Part shown: one piece after another, positions 49,436 to 58,794 of the stretch
How the letters are laid out: each line of letters starts with the position of its first letter
Position numbering within the stretch: the first letter of the stretch is position 1
From: Akkermansiaceae bacterium
GTDB taxonomy: Bacteria > Verrucomicrobiota > Verrucomicrobiia > Verrucomicrobiales > Akkermansiaceae
Direction of reading: 5' to 3'
Assembly: GCA_903827375.1 (NCBI GenBank)
Contig: CAIKHZ010000304.1
Coordinates: forward strand, 1-64,000
DNA length: 64,000 nt
Notes under the pieces: generated by a model
The model's database searches: none
Told to the model about the DNA's origin: nothing
Seen by the model: the letters and a program-made list of their open reading frames with translations, nothing else
Program-made: the position numbers and the translations under genes

Positions 49436-51909
49436 AAATTTCCCGCACCCACCTGCTGTGCTTGGCCGCCCTGGCCGCGATGAGTTCCTGCGCCCAGGCA
49501 GCCGAAGCCCCGAAGACGCCGCCTGATTTGCGAACTCAGCGCGACGGCGTGAATCTCAGCGAAACTTGGAATCTGGGCGCGACGGGAATGCGCGGCTGGA
49601 TTTACACCCGTCCTGCATCCAATCTCGATAGCCAGCAAGGACGAATCACCGCTGCCAGCCGCCAAATCCTCGTCACCGACGTCGGACCCAAAACTCCGGC
49701 CGATGGCCTGATGAAAGTCGATGATATCATTCTCGGGGTCGGCGGCAAGCCGTTCAGTGATGATGCCCGCAAGACACTGGCCAAGGCCATCACCGAAGCG
49801 GAAAAGACCGCCAGCCAAGGTCGTCTCGATCTAACGGTCTGGCGCGAGGGCAAGACTCGCGAGGTCCGGCTGAAGTTGAAGGTTTTGGGAAGTTACAGCG
49901 CCACCGCCCCTTACAACTGCCCGAAGAGCCAGTTGATTCTCGCCGAGGCCTGCAAGGCGCTTGAGAAGGAACCTCTAAGTAAAAGCCGATTTGGTTCAAT
50001 CAACGCGCTGGCGCTGCTGGCTACCGGCAATCCGCAATACCTGCCGAAGGTGCGCGACTATGCCCGCTCGACAGCCCCCGCAGATCTCCATCTGAAGGGA
50101 TGCAGCTCGTGGATGTGGGGCTACGATAGTTTGCTGCTCTGCGAGTATTATCTTCTAACGAACGATAAGCAGGTGTTGCCTGCCATCCAGCAATACACCA
50201 TCGCCCTCGCCAAGGGCCAGGGGATGTACGGCACCTTTGGTCACGGCGGTGCCGAACCCACGCCCGATGGCCAACTTCACGGCTCGATTCCGCCCTATGG
50301 CCCGGTCAACGCCGCAGGACTCATCGCCAACATTGCCATCGTGATGGGCAAGAAGTGCGGCGTGAGCGATCCCGAGATTGATCCGGCTATCGAACGCTCT
50401 GCCAAGTTTTTCGGATACTTTGTCGATAAAGGGTCGGTTCCCTATGGCGAGCACATGCCGTGGGCCAGTCATGACAACAATGGCAAGAATGCGATGGCGG
50501 CTGTGATGTATGGCGTCCAGGGCAATCGCGTCGCGCAAACTCAATTCTATGCCAAAATGGTCACTGCATCCTTTCAGAGCCGCGAATACGGGCACACGGG
50601 CCAAGGGTTCAGCTATCTGTGGGGTGCATTGGGTGCTAGCATGGGCGGCCCGGCAGCCGCCGCCGCCTTTGTCAGGGAGGCCTCCTGGCACCTCGACCTG
50701 ATGCGGCGCTGCGATGGCTCGTTCACCTATGATGGTGGGGAACAGCACGGGCCCGGCCAGAAAAAGCCCGATGAGAACACCTATTTCGCCCATCCCAGTT
50801 ACTATGGCATCAGTCCCACCGCCACTTATGTTCTAACGTATTCGCTGCCCCTTAAGAAACTTTGCATCACCGGCAGGGACGAGAATCCAGCAAATTTCCT
50901 GAGCCAACAAGACGTCGCTCAAGCCGTCGTGTCCGGCAAGTTCGACGTTGCACGGACCAACAAAACCCCGCAGGAGCTGGTGGCGGCGTTCGCCGACTGG
51001 TCGCCCATCGCTCGCGGTTGGGCAGCCGAGGAACTCGCCAAGCGGCCCGAGGCCCAATCCATGGTGCCCGCATTGATAGCCATGGCCGAGGGCGCGGATG
51101 CGCACCAGCGGCAAGGTGCTTGTGAGGCGCTGGGTTGCATCAAGGACCCGGCGGCGTTGCCGGTGCTGGTTCGCTTGCTAACCCATCAGGACCGTTGGCT
51201 GCGGGTCAAGGCCGCCAACGCCTTAAAAAAAATGGGGGATGCCGCCAAGCCGGTGCTGCCCGGGATGTTGCAGGCCGTGGTGGCCACCGCCGAGCCTTTG
51301 CAACCGATTGTGTGGGACGACCCGATCCAGCTCACGCACGGAGAACTGGCTGCCACGCTGTTTGGCAATGTAATGAAGAACTCCATCGAGGGTGTGGATC
51401 GCAAGTGGCTCTATCCGGCGATTCAGGCAGTGGCTCTCAATGCCGACGGCATGGCGCGTGCCACCCTGCGCAAGACGTTTGAGAAGTTGCTGACATTGGA
51501 AGACGTTGAGGCACTGGGGCCTGATTTAGTCGCTGCCGTTAGAACGCCGAGTCCGGCGGACAAGATGTTTGCCAATGAGATCCGCATGGGCGCTTACAAG
51601 GCACTCGCTAAGTATCACTACAAGGAGGGCATCGCCGCCGCCGTTATCTTTGCCAAAACTCAGGGCGGGCACGGCAGCCAGAAACGCACCGGTGAGATTA
51701 TGAAGGAGTTGATCCCCTACGGCACGGCCGCCCGCGAAGTGTTGCCGGGACTTAAGGAATTGATCGCGCAATTCAATACCGAATGCGCTGAAGGTCGATT
51801 CCCCAAGGGGGCGATTAACCAGGTTCGCATCGACTCAGTTGAAGAAGCTATCAAGGCCATTGAAGCTGCCACCACCCAACCGGAATTGCGAAGCATCACA
51901 GCGAAGTAA
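49432..51909 (+). CDS. secreted DUF6288-like protein (paralogue of preceding gene, one PDZ)
   Basis: WNLGATGMRGWIYTRP..., VGPKTPADGLMKVDDIILGVGGKPFSDDARK; same domain order as the upstream gene; ATGA overlap. Confidence 0.8.
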   Translation: MKISRTHLLCLAALAAMSSCAQAAEAPKTPPDLRTQRDGVNLSETWNLGATGMRGWIYTRPASNLDSQQGRITAASRQILVTDVGPKTPADGLMKVDDIILGVGGKPFSDDARKTLAKAITEAEKTASQGRLDLTVWREGKTREVRLKLKVLGSYSATAPYNCPKSQLILAEACKALEKEPLSKSRFGSINALALLATGNPQYLPKVRDYARSTAPADLHLKGCSSWMWGYDSLLLCEYYLLTNDKQVLPAIQQYTIALAKGQGMYGTFGHGGAEPTPDGQLHGSIPPYGPVNAAGLIANIAIVMGKKCGVSDPEIDPAIERSAKFFGYFVDKGSVPYGEHMPWASHDNNGKNAMAAVMYGVQGNRVAQTQFYAKMVTASFQSREYGHTGQGFSYLWGALGASMGGPAAAAAFVREASWHLDLMRRCDGSFTYDGGEQHGPGQKKPDENTYFAHPSYYGISPTATYVLTYSLPLKKLCITGRDENPANFLSQQDVAQAVVSGKFDVARTNKTPQELVAAFADWSPIARGWAAEELAKRPEAQSMVPALIAMAEGADAHQRQGACEALGCIKDPAALPVLVRLLTHQDRWLRVKAANALKKMGDAAKPVLPGMLQAVVATAEPLQPIVWDDPIQLTHGELAATLFGNVMKNSIEGVDRKWLYPAIQAVALNADGMARATLRKTFEKLLTLEDVEALGPDLVAAVRTPSPADKMFANEIRMGAYKALAKYHYKEGIAAAVIFAKTQGGHGSQKRTGEIMKELIPYGTAAREVLPGLKELIAQFNTECAEGRFPKGAINQVRIDSVEEAIKAIEAATTQPELRSITAK

Positions 51910-51918
51910 GAATTGCAC

Positions 51919-53712
51919 ATGAAACTAACCATTATCTCAATCACCTCACTCGGCTTGTTGGCCGGCGCACTTGCGACGGCTGCAGACGTGCCAGCCCTGC
52001 CACGGCCCAAACTGCAAATCATCAATGGAAGCAACGAGACCGTCGATGTTTTCTGGCTCAAGTCTGCCACCGAACGCATATCTAACGGATCGATCGCGGC
52101 GGGGCAGGAAACGATCCTAACCACCACCCTGGGTCATTGTTTTGAAGTGGTGGGGCGTGATGACAAAGCGGTGGCCAAGGTTACCAGCGAGGTTCCGGTG
52201 CAGGGGTACCGCTTCGATCCGCTGGGCAAGGACGGAGTGCCTGCGTTCTACACGCAATCCGTGAGCGCCAATGGTTTTCCCATCGTCAGCTCTGCCAAAG
52301 TCAACCCATACGCACTCAAGGAAGCCGCCTATCTGGTGAACCAAATGCTTGCCAAACGGCCCGACGTGCGCGATGCCATGATCAAGAGTGGGGCGCGGCT
52401 GTGTGTCATGGCATATAACGAATACACGACGGATTTGCCGGAGTTTGTGCGGATGTGCGACGAGAAGGAGCCGGGGTTCGAGGACCTGCCGGCCAAGGAC
52501 TTTTGGGATGCGAGGGCTCGCGGCCTCGGTGGCAGCGATACCGACCCGTTCTGCGTGTGTGCCGAGGAGAATGTCCTTTGCTACCCGGGCGACCCATATG
52601 CCAAAGAATGCATACTCATCCACGAGTTTGCCCATAATATTCATCTGCGTGGTATGATGAACGTGGACCCGACGTTCGACGCACGTCTGCAAGCCACCTA
52701 CGCTGCGGCGATGAAGGCCGGCCTGTGGAAGGGCAAGTATGCTGCGGTGAACCATTGCGAGTACTTTGCCGTCGGCGTGGCCGGTTGGTATGGGCACGAT
52801 CGGGTGAATGATCACGATCACAATCATGTGCATACCCGTGAAACATTGTTAGAATATGATCCTGCCCTCGCTGCGCTCTGCCGCGAGGTGTTCGGCGATA
52901 CGGTGGTGCAACACACCAAGCCGGCGACCCGCCTCAACGGCCATCTGGCTGGCTACGATCCGGCGGCGGCGCCGACCTTTGAGTGGCCGCAGCGCCTGCG
53001 CCAGGCCCAGGCGCAGATTCATGCCAAGGCGGTGGCGCGGGAAAAAGCGGCTAACCCGGACAGCCACCACGAAATCAGGAATATTCAAGGCTGGAACGTC
53101 CACCTCAGCCGCGAATTGCTGACCACTGAGGCCAAGGCCACAGCACGCGCCCTTGAGCTGTTGGAAGCGCAGCTAGCGGAAATCGTGCGGGTGGTGCCGG
53201 CCCCTGCTGTTGCTGAGTTGCGCAAGGTTGCGCTGTGGGTTTCGCCCGAGTATCCTCAGATTCCACCGCGTGCCGAATATCATTCTGAAGGCACTTGGTT
53301 AAGCGAGAACGGACGCAACCCGGCTATGGCACGGGGCGTCGAGTTCACCAACGTGCGCATCTTCGAGGCCGAAACCCGCCGGATGCCCAACTTCGTCTTG
53401 CATGAACTCGCCCATGCCTACCACGACCGCGTGCTCGGCGGCCAACCAGCTATCGGCGAAATCGCCGCCGCCTACCAAAAAGCCAAGGCCAGCGGCAAGT
53501 ATGACCGCGTCGAACGCCAGGATTCCGAGGGCCGCAAGCGCATGGACCGTGCCTATGCACTAACCAATCCGTTTGAGTACTTCGCGGAATCCACCGAAGC
53601 GTATTTCGGCCACAATGATTTTTTTCCATACACCCATGCCGAATTGCAACAGCACGACCCAGAGATGTGCGCATTGCTAGGCAAATTATGGGGGGTAGCA
53701 GTTAGTAAGTAA
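51919..53712 (+). CDS. secreted protein with two HExxH metallopeptidase-like domains
   Basis: Signal peptide MKLTIISITSLGLLAGALATA; HEFAH at 52621 and HELAH at 53401, each followed by an EYFA block. Confidence 0.75.
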   Translation: MKLTIISITSLGLLAGALATAADVPALPRPKLQIINGSNETVDVFWLKSATERISNGSIAAGQETILTTTLGHCFEVVGRDDKAVAKVTSEVPVQGYRFDPLGKDGVPAFYTQSVSANGFPIVSSAKVNPYALKEAAYLVNQMLAKRPDVRDAMIKSGARLCVMAYNEYTTDLPEFVRMCDEKEPGFEDLPAKDFWDARARGLGGSDTDPFCVCAEENVLCYPGDPYAKECILIHEFAHNIHLRGMMNVDPTFDARLQATYAAAMKAGLWKGKYAAVNHCEYFAVGVAGWYGHDRVNDHDHNHVHTRETLLEYDPALAALCREVFGDTVVQHTKPATRLNGHLAGYDPAAAPTFEWPQRLRQAQAQIHAKAVAREKAANPDSHHEIRNIQGWNVHLSRELLTTEAKATARALELLEAQLAEIVRVVPAPAVAELRKVALWVSPEYPQIPPRAEYHSEGTWLSENGRNPAMARGVEFTNVRIFEAETRRMPNFVLHELAHAYHDRVLGGQPAIGEIAAAYQKAKASGKYDRVERQDSEGRKRMDRAYALTNPFEYFAESTEAYFGHNDFFPYTHAELQQHDPEMCALLGKLWGVAVSK

Positions 53713-53748
53713 ACGCCCTCGTTTTTGACGAAGGTGCGTGCCATCTTC

Positions 53749-53961
53749 ATTCCCTGAAGTGCCGGCGCAATAGTAGCTGTCGTTCGGCATCTGAGATATA
53801 TTGTGGCGGCGCTCTGTGAGCGCCGATGCCGATTGAAATAGCCCTTGTCGAGGCAGCGGGTTTCAACAGCGGTTCATTGTCAACGGCGGTCATAGACTCG
53901 CCGCTACAAGGGTACCAAGATGCTTGTACGACTCCTGAGCCTGACCGCAATTTCAGGGAAT
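53749..53961. repeat. putative non-autonomous foldback/MITE-like element
   Basis: Imperfect inverted ends ATTCCCTGAAGTGCCG / GCAATTTCAGGGAAT with a strong internal palindrome. Confidence 0.35.
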
Positions 53962-54067
53962 AGAACTTGTTCGGCTCAGTGGCTTTCTTGAGGTCGGGCG
54001 CTAGTCGCTCACATCTCGCGCCACAGTGGCCCACACGCGTAGTGATAATTCAAACGCAGGCTAGGGA

Positions 54068-55486
54068 TCAACTCAACAGGCGATCGATGACATCCTGCGC
54101 ACAGTAGGATGTCTTGCCAGGCTCTAGAAAGCGTGCCACGGCCACCGCATTGTCACCGCCAGTTAGAAGAGGTTTTTCGGTGCTGCCGTCAGCGACGAGC
54201 TGGCCTAGGCCGAGGGTGGAGATGAGGCCGTTGCAGACGCATTGGCGGCCGACTGTTTCCTCCAAGCTGCCGTCCTTGCGGAGGTAGTCGTTGATCGGTT
54301 CGCTGGGGCAGCGGTAGCCGACGCCGCCATCGGGCTTGCGGTAGAGGTGTCGTAGGTAACCCAAGTCGCAGATGCGGGTGCGGTCTTCGCCACAGATGGG
54401 AATGGAGGTTTCTGGGCCGCCCTGAATGATTTTGAAAGGAAAACCGGTGGGCGAGGCCACTGGATCGGTAAACACGCGCAACACGCCGCGGCGGCTGCCG
54501 TCGAGAACTTTTTGCTTCAGTTCAGGAGCAATGCCGGATTCCTCACAAAATGCGAAGGCGGTGCCGACTTGGATGCCGACCGCACCGAGCGCTTGGGCCT
54601 CGGCGATTTTACCGCGCTCGCCAAAGGAACCGGCTAGCCAGTAGGGGAGGCCGAGGCTGGCGATTTTCTGCAAATCAGGGAGATCCCGTTCGCCGTAGAT
54701 GGGTTCGCCGGCAGCATCAATCTGCATGGTCCCGCGTGGCGGGGCATTGTGGCCGCCGGCCGTCCATCCTTCGACGATGAAGCCATCGACGCGACCGGAA
54801 GATTTGCGAGCCAACGCGATGGCGAGTGTGGCGGAAGAGACGATGGCCAGGAACTTGGGTCGATCTAAGCGTTGGTCCAAGGATTTCAGATAGGGCGAGG
54901 GATCAAACTCAGTGAAAAACTCTTCAGCCCCAGTCGTCCCGTGGACATCAATCTTGAGACGCGTCGCCTGGCCTTGCGCTAGTTGGTCCAAAATCCCCGG
55001 CACGGCCCGCGGAATTCCAGCCCCCATCAGCACGTAATCCACACCCGCAAGCATCGCGCCAAACAATGACGGAATCGTCGGAAGCTGGATCTTTTCCAAT
55101 AAATTGATACCGACCAAGCCGCGGTGGCCGTATTTGGCGAGGTTGACTTCGACAAAATTGGCCAAGACCGTCAGATCGACCAGATCTTGGGATGGCTTGA
55201 GGGCGTGCATCGGCACCCCAAGAAACTTTTTGGCGACCGACTTGCCGCCTTCAATGAAATAGCGCTTCCAGACGCGTTCAACGATGGCCGGAAAGGGGAA
55301 GCGCGCCGCTGCCTCTGCCATGTGGCCGCCAGGATCACCGCATTGGAGGCGCCGCGTTAAAAGCAAATCCAGAGCCGTGCCACTCACTACGCCCAATTGT
55401 CCAGCCTGCGAAACGGCACGGGCCAATCGCCAATTCGACACCCCCACCCCCATTCCTCCTTGAATTATTATCGGTTGCACCGTCAT
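54068..55486 (-). CDS. nitronate monooxygenase (2-nitropropane dioxygenase) family protein
   Basis: PIIIQGGMGVGVSNWRLARAVSQAGQLGVVSGTALD, VDGFIVEGWTAGGHNAPPRG, LGAVGIQVGTAFAFCEES. Confidence 0.85.
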   Translation of the reverse strand: MTVQPIIIQGGMGVGVSNWRLARAVSQAGQLGVVSGTALDLLLTRRLQCGDPGGHMAEAAARFPFPAIVERVWKRYFIEGGKSVAKKFLGVPMHALKPSQDLVDLTVLANFVEVNLAKYGHRGLVGINLLEKIQLPTIPSLFGAMLAGVDYVLMGAGIPRAVPGILDQLAQGQATRLKIDVHGTTGAEEFFTEFDPSPYLKSLDQRLDRPKFLAIVSSATLAIALARKSSGRVDGFIVEGWTAGGHNAPPRGTMQIDAAGEPIYGERDLPDLQKIASLGLPYWLAGSFGERGKIAEAQALGAVGIQVGTAFAFCEESGIAPELKQKVLDGSRRGVLRVFTDPVASPTGFPFKIIQGGPETSIPICGEDRTRICDLGYLRHLYRKPDGGVGYRCPSEPINDYLRKDGSLEETVGRQCVCNGLISTLGLGQLVADGSTEKPLLTGGDNAVAVARFLEPGKTSYCAQDVIDRLLS

Positions 55487-55713
55487 GCGTGGTTCAAGCT
55501 TGGGGCAGCAAGCCTGTAAAGCAACCCATTTTTCTAATCATCTTTTGCAAATCAGCATTTTTTCGATTCGTGGGGAATTTCCTGCGGTCCTCGGCGTCAT
55601 TTTTGCTGATACAAGCCTGAGGATCAGGTTTGGGATGAGGGTGCGGATAGCGGGACAGGGTGAAGATGATTTGGGGCAGACTCGGTATTGGCGCTGGGAT
55701 CATCTCGTGCTAC

Positions 55714-56820
55714 ATGTTGTCCGCCCTGCTCCTCTACGTCCACATTCCCTTTTGCCATCGCATTTGCCCGTATTGCTCGTTTTACAAGCACACGCCGGGT
55801 GCCACTCCGATTGGCGGCTTCTTGGAGGCGCTCGCCCGTGAGGCCCGGCAGCGCATTCCGGCGGGTGGTTCAGCGGCCCGCACGCTCTACTTGGGTGGAG
55901 GCACGCCGAGTATGTTATCGCCCGGACACTTGCGCAACTTGTTCACCGGGTTGCGGGCTGTGGTGGACTTTGAGGCGCTGGAGGAAGTGACGCTGGAAGC
56001 CAATCCAGCTACCTTCGACGCGGCCAAGGCGCGCTTGTTCCGGGAGTTAGGGGTGACCCGGGTGTCGCTCGGGATCCAATCGTTCGATGACCAGGTGCTG
56101 GCAACCCTGGGCCGCGAGCACACAGCAGCCCAAGCCCGGGAGTCCGTAGCGATTCTTCGCCGCGCCGATATTCCAGCGGTGAACATCGACCTGATGTTCT
56201 CCATTCCAGGCCAGTCCAAGGCAAGCTGGCAAGATACCCTTGAGCAGGCGCTGGCACTTGGCCCAGAACACATTTCCGCCTACAACCTCAGCTACGAAGA
56301 GGATACCGCCTTTTTTGAATCCCTGCGCCGTGGCGAAATGCGCGACGACGAAGACTACAATGCCGAATTCTTCCACTTGGCCGACAACCTCCTAACCCAA
56401 GCCGGGTTTGAGCACTACGAAACGTCTAACTATGCCCGGCCAGGCCAACGATCATCGCACAATTGCGGTTACTGGCGCGGCGAGGACTATCTCGGCTTGG
56501 GGCCTTCCGCTGTCTCCACGATGGATCATATCCGATCGAAAAACGTGGCAGATACCTCCAGCTATATTGCCCAAATCCAGGCGCTCGGGCATGCCCTGGC
56601 CGATGCTGAATCACTCGATCCGGAGGCGCGTCGTTTGGAGCGCATCGCTTTGGGCTTGCGAACCTCTGAAGGAATTTCGCAGGATTTGCTCACAGCCGAC
56701 GCGCTGAGCCGCGCCAAGCACCTTGCCGAAGCGGGCTTATTGCAGTTTGCAGGGGATCGGCTCCTTCTCATTCACCACGGTCGTGCGTTGGTCGATCCGA
56801 TCGCCGCGGAATTGGTGTAG
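55714..56820 (+). CDS. hemW: radical SAM coproporphyrinogen III oxidase-like protein HemW
   Basis: LYVHIPFCHRICPYCSFYKH (CxxxCxxC), GGGTPSML, SLGIQSFDDQVLATLGREH. Confidence 0.85.
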   Translation: MLSALLLYVHIPFCHRICPYCSFYKHTPGATPIGGFLEALAREARQRIPAGGSAARTLYLGGGTPSMLSPGHLRNLFTGLRAVVDFEALEEVTLEANPATFDAAKARLFRELGVTRVSLGIQSFDDQVLATLGREHTAAQARESVAILRRADIPAVNIDLMFSIPGQSKASWQDTLEQALALGPEHISAYNLSYEEDTAFFESLRRGEMRDDEDYNAEFFHLADNLLTQAGFEHYETSNYARPGQRSSHNCGYWRGEDYLGLGPSAVSTMDHIRSKNVADTSSYIAQIQALGHALADAESLDPEARRLERIALGLRTSEGISQDLLTADALSRAKHLAEAGLLQFAGDRLLLIHHGRALVDPIAAELV

Positions 56821-56910
56821 TCCCAGGTTTGGGGTGATTTTTGGGTTGATTGTTCAGAGGCCCGAGCCATGCTCCCGCCGCCGCAATTTATCAGCCCAAT
56901 TTTTCCCCTC

Positions 56911-58227
56911 ATGTCACTCGTCACTCAAGTGCGCCAGGCCGGCGTTGTCGGCGCTGGCGGAGGCGGTTTTCCCGCCCACGTTAAGCTCGTCGCCAAGGCC
57001 GACACCGTGATAGCCAACGGTGCGGAGTGCGAACCGTTGCTCCACAAGGATGCTGCGGTGCTCCAACACCGCGCTGCCGAGGTGGTGCGCGGCATCCTGT
57101 TGTCCGCCGAGGCGGTTGGTGCCGCCGACGTGGTCATCGCCATCAAAGGCAAGAAGAAATACGCGGTGGCTGCAGTGGAGGCCGCCTGTGCCGGCACCCG
57201 GGTGCGGGTTCATTTGTTAGAAGACTACTATCCCGCTGGCGACGAGTATGATTTGGTTCACTCCGTCACAGGCCGGCTTATTCCGCCTGCTGGCTTGCCG
57301 ATTCACGTCGGCGTGGTGGTGCAGAACGTCGAAACTCTGGCCAACATTGCCGCCGCCGCTGACGGCCGCCCGGTCATTCGCAAAACCATCACCATTGCCG
57401 GGGCGGTACGCCAACCTGCCACCTTTGAGGTACCCATCGGCATTTCTCTGCGCGAGTGCATCGCGGCGGCCGGCGGTGCCACGGTGGCCGATCCGGTGCT
57501 CAATATCGGCGGCATGATGATGGGAGAGGCCACTTCCGATCTCGACCGGCCGGTCACCAAAACCACAGCCGGGGTGATTGTGCTGCCGCGTGACCACGAT
57601 GTGATGGAACGCAAGTTCAAGTCCCCGCAGGTGCAGGCCGCCATCGGCAAGTCCGCTTGTGACCAGTGCCGCTATTGCACCGAGTTCTGCCCGCGGTTTT
57701 TGTTGGGCTACGCCGTAGAACCCCACCAGGTGATGCGCTCGCTGGGCTTCACCGCCACCGGTTCCGAGCGCTTCAGCGAGTGGGCCGGCCTCTGCTGCTC
57801 CTGCGGCCTGTGCACCCTCTACGCCTGCCCCGAACAACTTTATCCAAAAGAAGCCTGCGACGACTCGAAAGCCGTCTTGCGCGCCAAAGGTTGGAAATGG
57901 ACCGGTGCCACTAGCGTCGAAGCCCACCCGATGCATGACGGTCGCCGAGTGCCCGTCAAGAGCCTGATGAAACGCCTCGGCATTGATGGCTACGATCACC
58001 CGGCTCCGCTGCAAGAAGGAGTTCTAACCACCAACCGGGCGGTCCTCCCGCTCAAGCAGCACGCCGGTGCGCCAGCCCTGGCCAAGGTTGACGTTGGCCA
58101 GAGCGTTGCCGCCGGCCAGATCATCGCCGAACCCGCGCCCGACGCCCTCGGTGCCATCATCCACGCGCCTTTCGGCGCCACCGTCGAAGCCGTCACTGCC
58201 ACTGCCATCATCCTCCGTATAACATGA
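56911..58227 (+). CDS. RnfC/PduS-like Fe-S and SLBB domain protein
   Basis: VRQAGVVGAGGGGFPAHVKL, VIANGAECEPLLHKDA, CDQCRYCTEFCP and CCSCGLCTLYACPEQLYP cluster motifs. Confidence 0.85.
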   Translation: MSLVTQVRQAGVVGAGGGGFPAHVKLVAKADTVIANGAECEPLLHKDAAVLQHRAAEVVRGILLSAEAVGAADVVIAIKGKKKYAVAAVEAACAGTRVRVHLLEDYYPAGDEYDLVHSVTGRLIPPAGLPIHVGVVVQNVETLANIAAAADGRPVIRKTITIAGAVRQPATFEVPIGISLRECIAAAGGATVADPVLNIGGMMMGEATSDLDRPVTKTTAGVIVLPRDHDVMERKFKSPQVQAAIGKSACDQCRYCTEFCPRFLLGYAVEPHQVMRSLGFTATGSERFSEWAGLCCSCGLCTLYACPEQLYPKEACDDSKAVLRAKGWKWTGATSVEAHPMHDGRRVPVKSLMKRLGIDGYDHPAPLQEGVLTTNRAVLPLKQHAGAPALAKVDVGQSVAAGQIIAEPAPDALGAIIHAPFGATVEAVTATAIILRIT

Positions 58228-58775
58228 AAGACCGCGCCCTTGGACTCATCGAACTCACCAGCATCGCCGGCGGCTTTCTCGTCGCCGACACCATGCTCAA
58301 GGCATCGAACGTGAAGCTGTTGCTCTCTCGCTCGATTTGCTCCGGCAAATACATGGTGCTCATCGGTGGCGACGTGGCTGCCGTCGGTGCCGCCGTGCAT
58401 GCTGGCTGCACCGCCGCCAAAGGCTGCCTCATCGACCAATTTGTCATTCCCAGCGTCCACCCCGACGTATTTGCGGCCCTTGCCCGATCGAGGCCGGTCG
58501 AGCCAAGCGGTGCCTTGGGCATTTTAGAATCCTTCAACGTCGCCAACCTGATCGAAGCCGCAGATGCCGCAGTCAAAGCGGCCAATGTCACCTTGTTGGA
58601 AATCCGCCTGGCCATGGCCCTCGGTGGCAAGGCCTTCGCCACTTTCACGGGTGATGTGTCCTCGGTGCAAGCCGCCGTGGATGCCGGCCGCGCCGTCATT
58701 GCCGGGGCTGGTTTGTTGGTCAACGCCGTGGTCATCGCCCGCCCTCACCCCGACGTCTATCGCGAGTTGATTTGA
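58224..58775 (+). CDS. tandem-BMC-domain microcompartment shell protein (PduT-like)
   Basis: Two BMC repeats: RALGLIELTSIAGGFLVADTMLKASNVKLLLSR...GKYMVLIGGDVAAVGAAVHAG and GALGILESFNVANLIEAADAAVKAANVTLLEIRLA..GKAFATFTGDVSSVQAAVDAG. Confidence 0.9.
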   Translation: MKDRALGLIELTSIAGGFLVADTMLKASNVKLLLSRSICSGKYMVLIGGDVAAVGAAVHAGCTAAKGCLIDQFVIPSVHPDVFAALARSRPVEPSGALGILESFNVANLIEAADAAVKAANVTLLEIRLAMALGGKAFATFTGDVSSVQAAVDAGRAVIAGAGLLVNAVVIARPHPDVYRELI

Positions 58776-58794
58776 TTTAACAAATCCTCTCCGC

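Noticed and set aside
57217-58014. 265-aa minus ORF
   Set aside because: Antisense to the Fe-S cluster region of the PduS-like gene; GC-rich shadow frame
56911-58775. Complete bacterial microcompartment operon
   Set aside because: Only a PduS-like and one tandem-BMC gene are present; no shell pentamer, hexamer or core enzymes in the window
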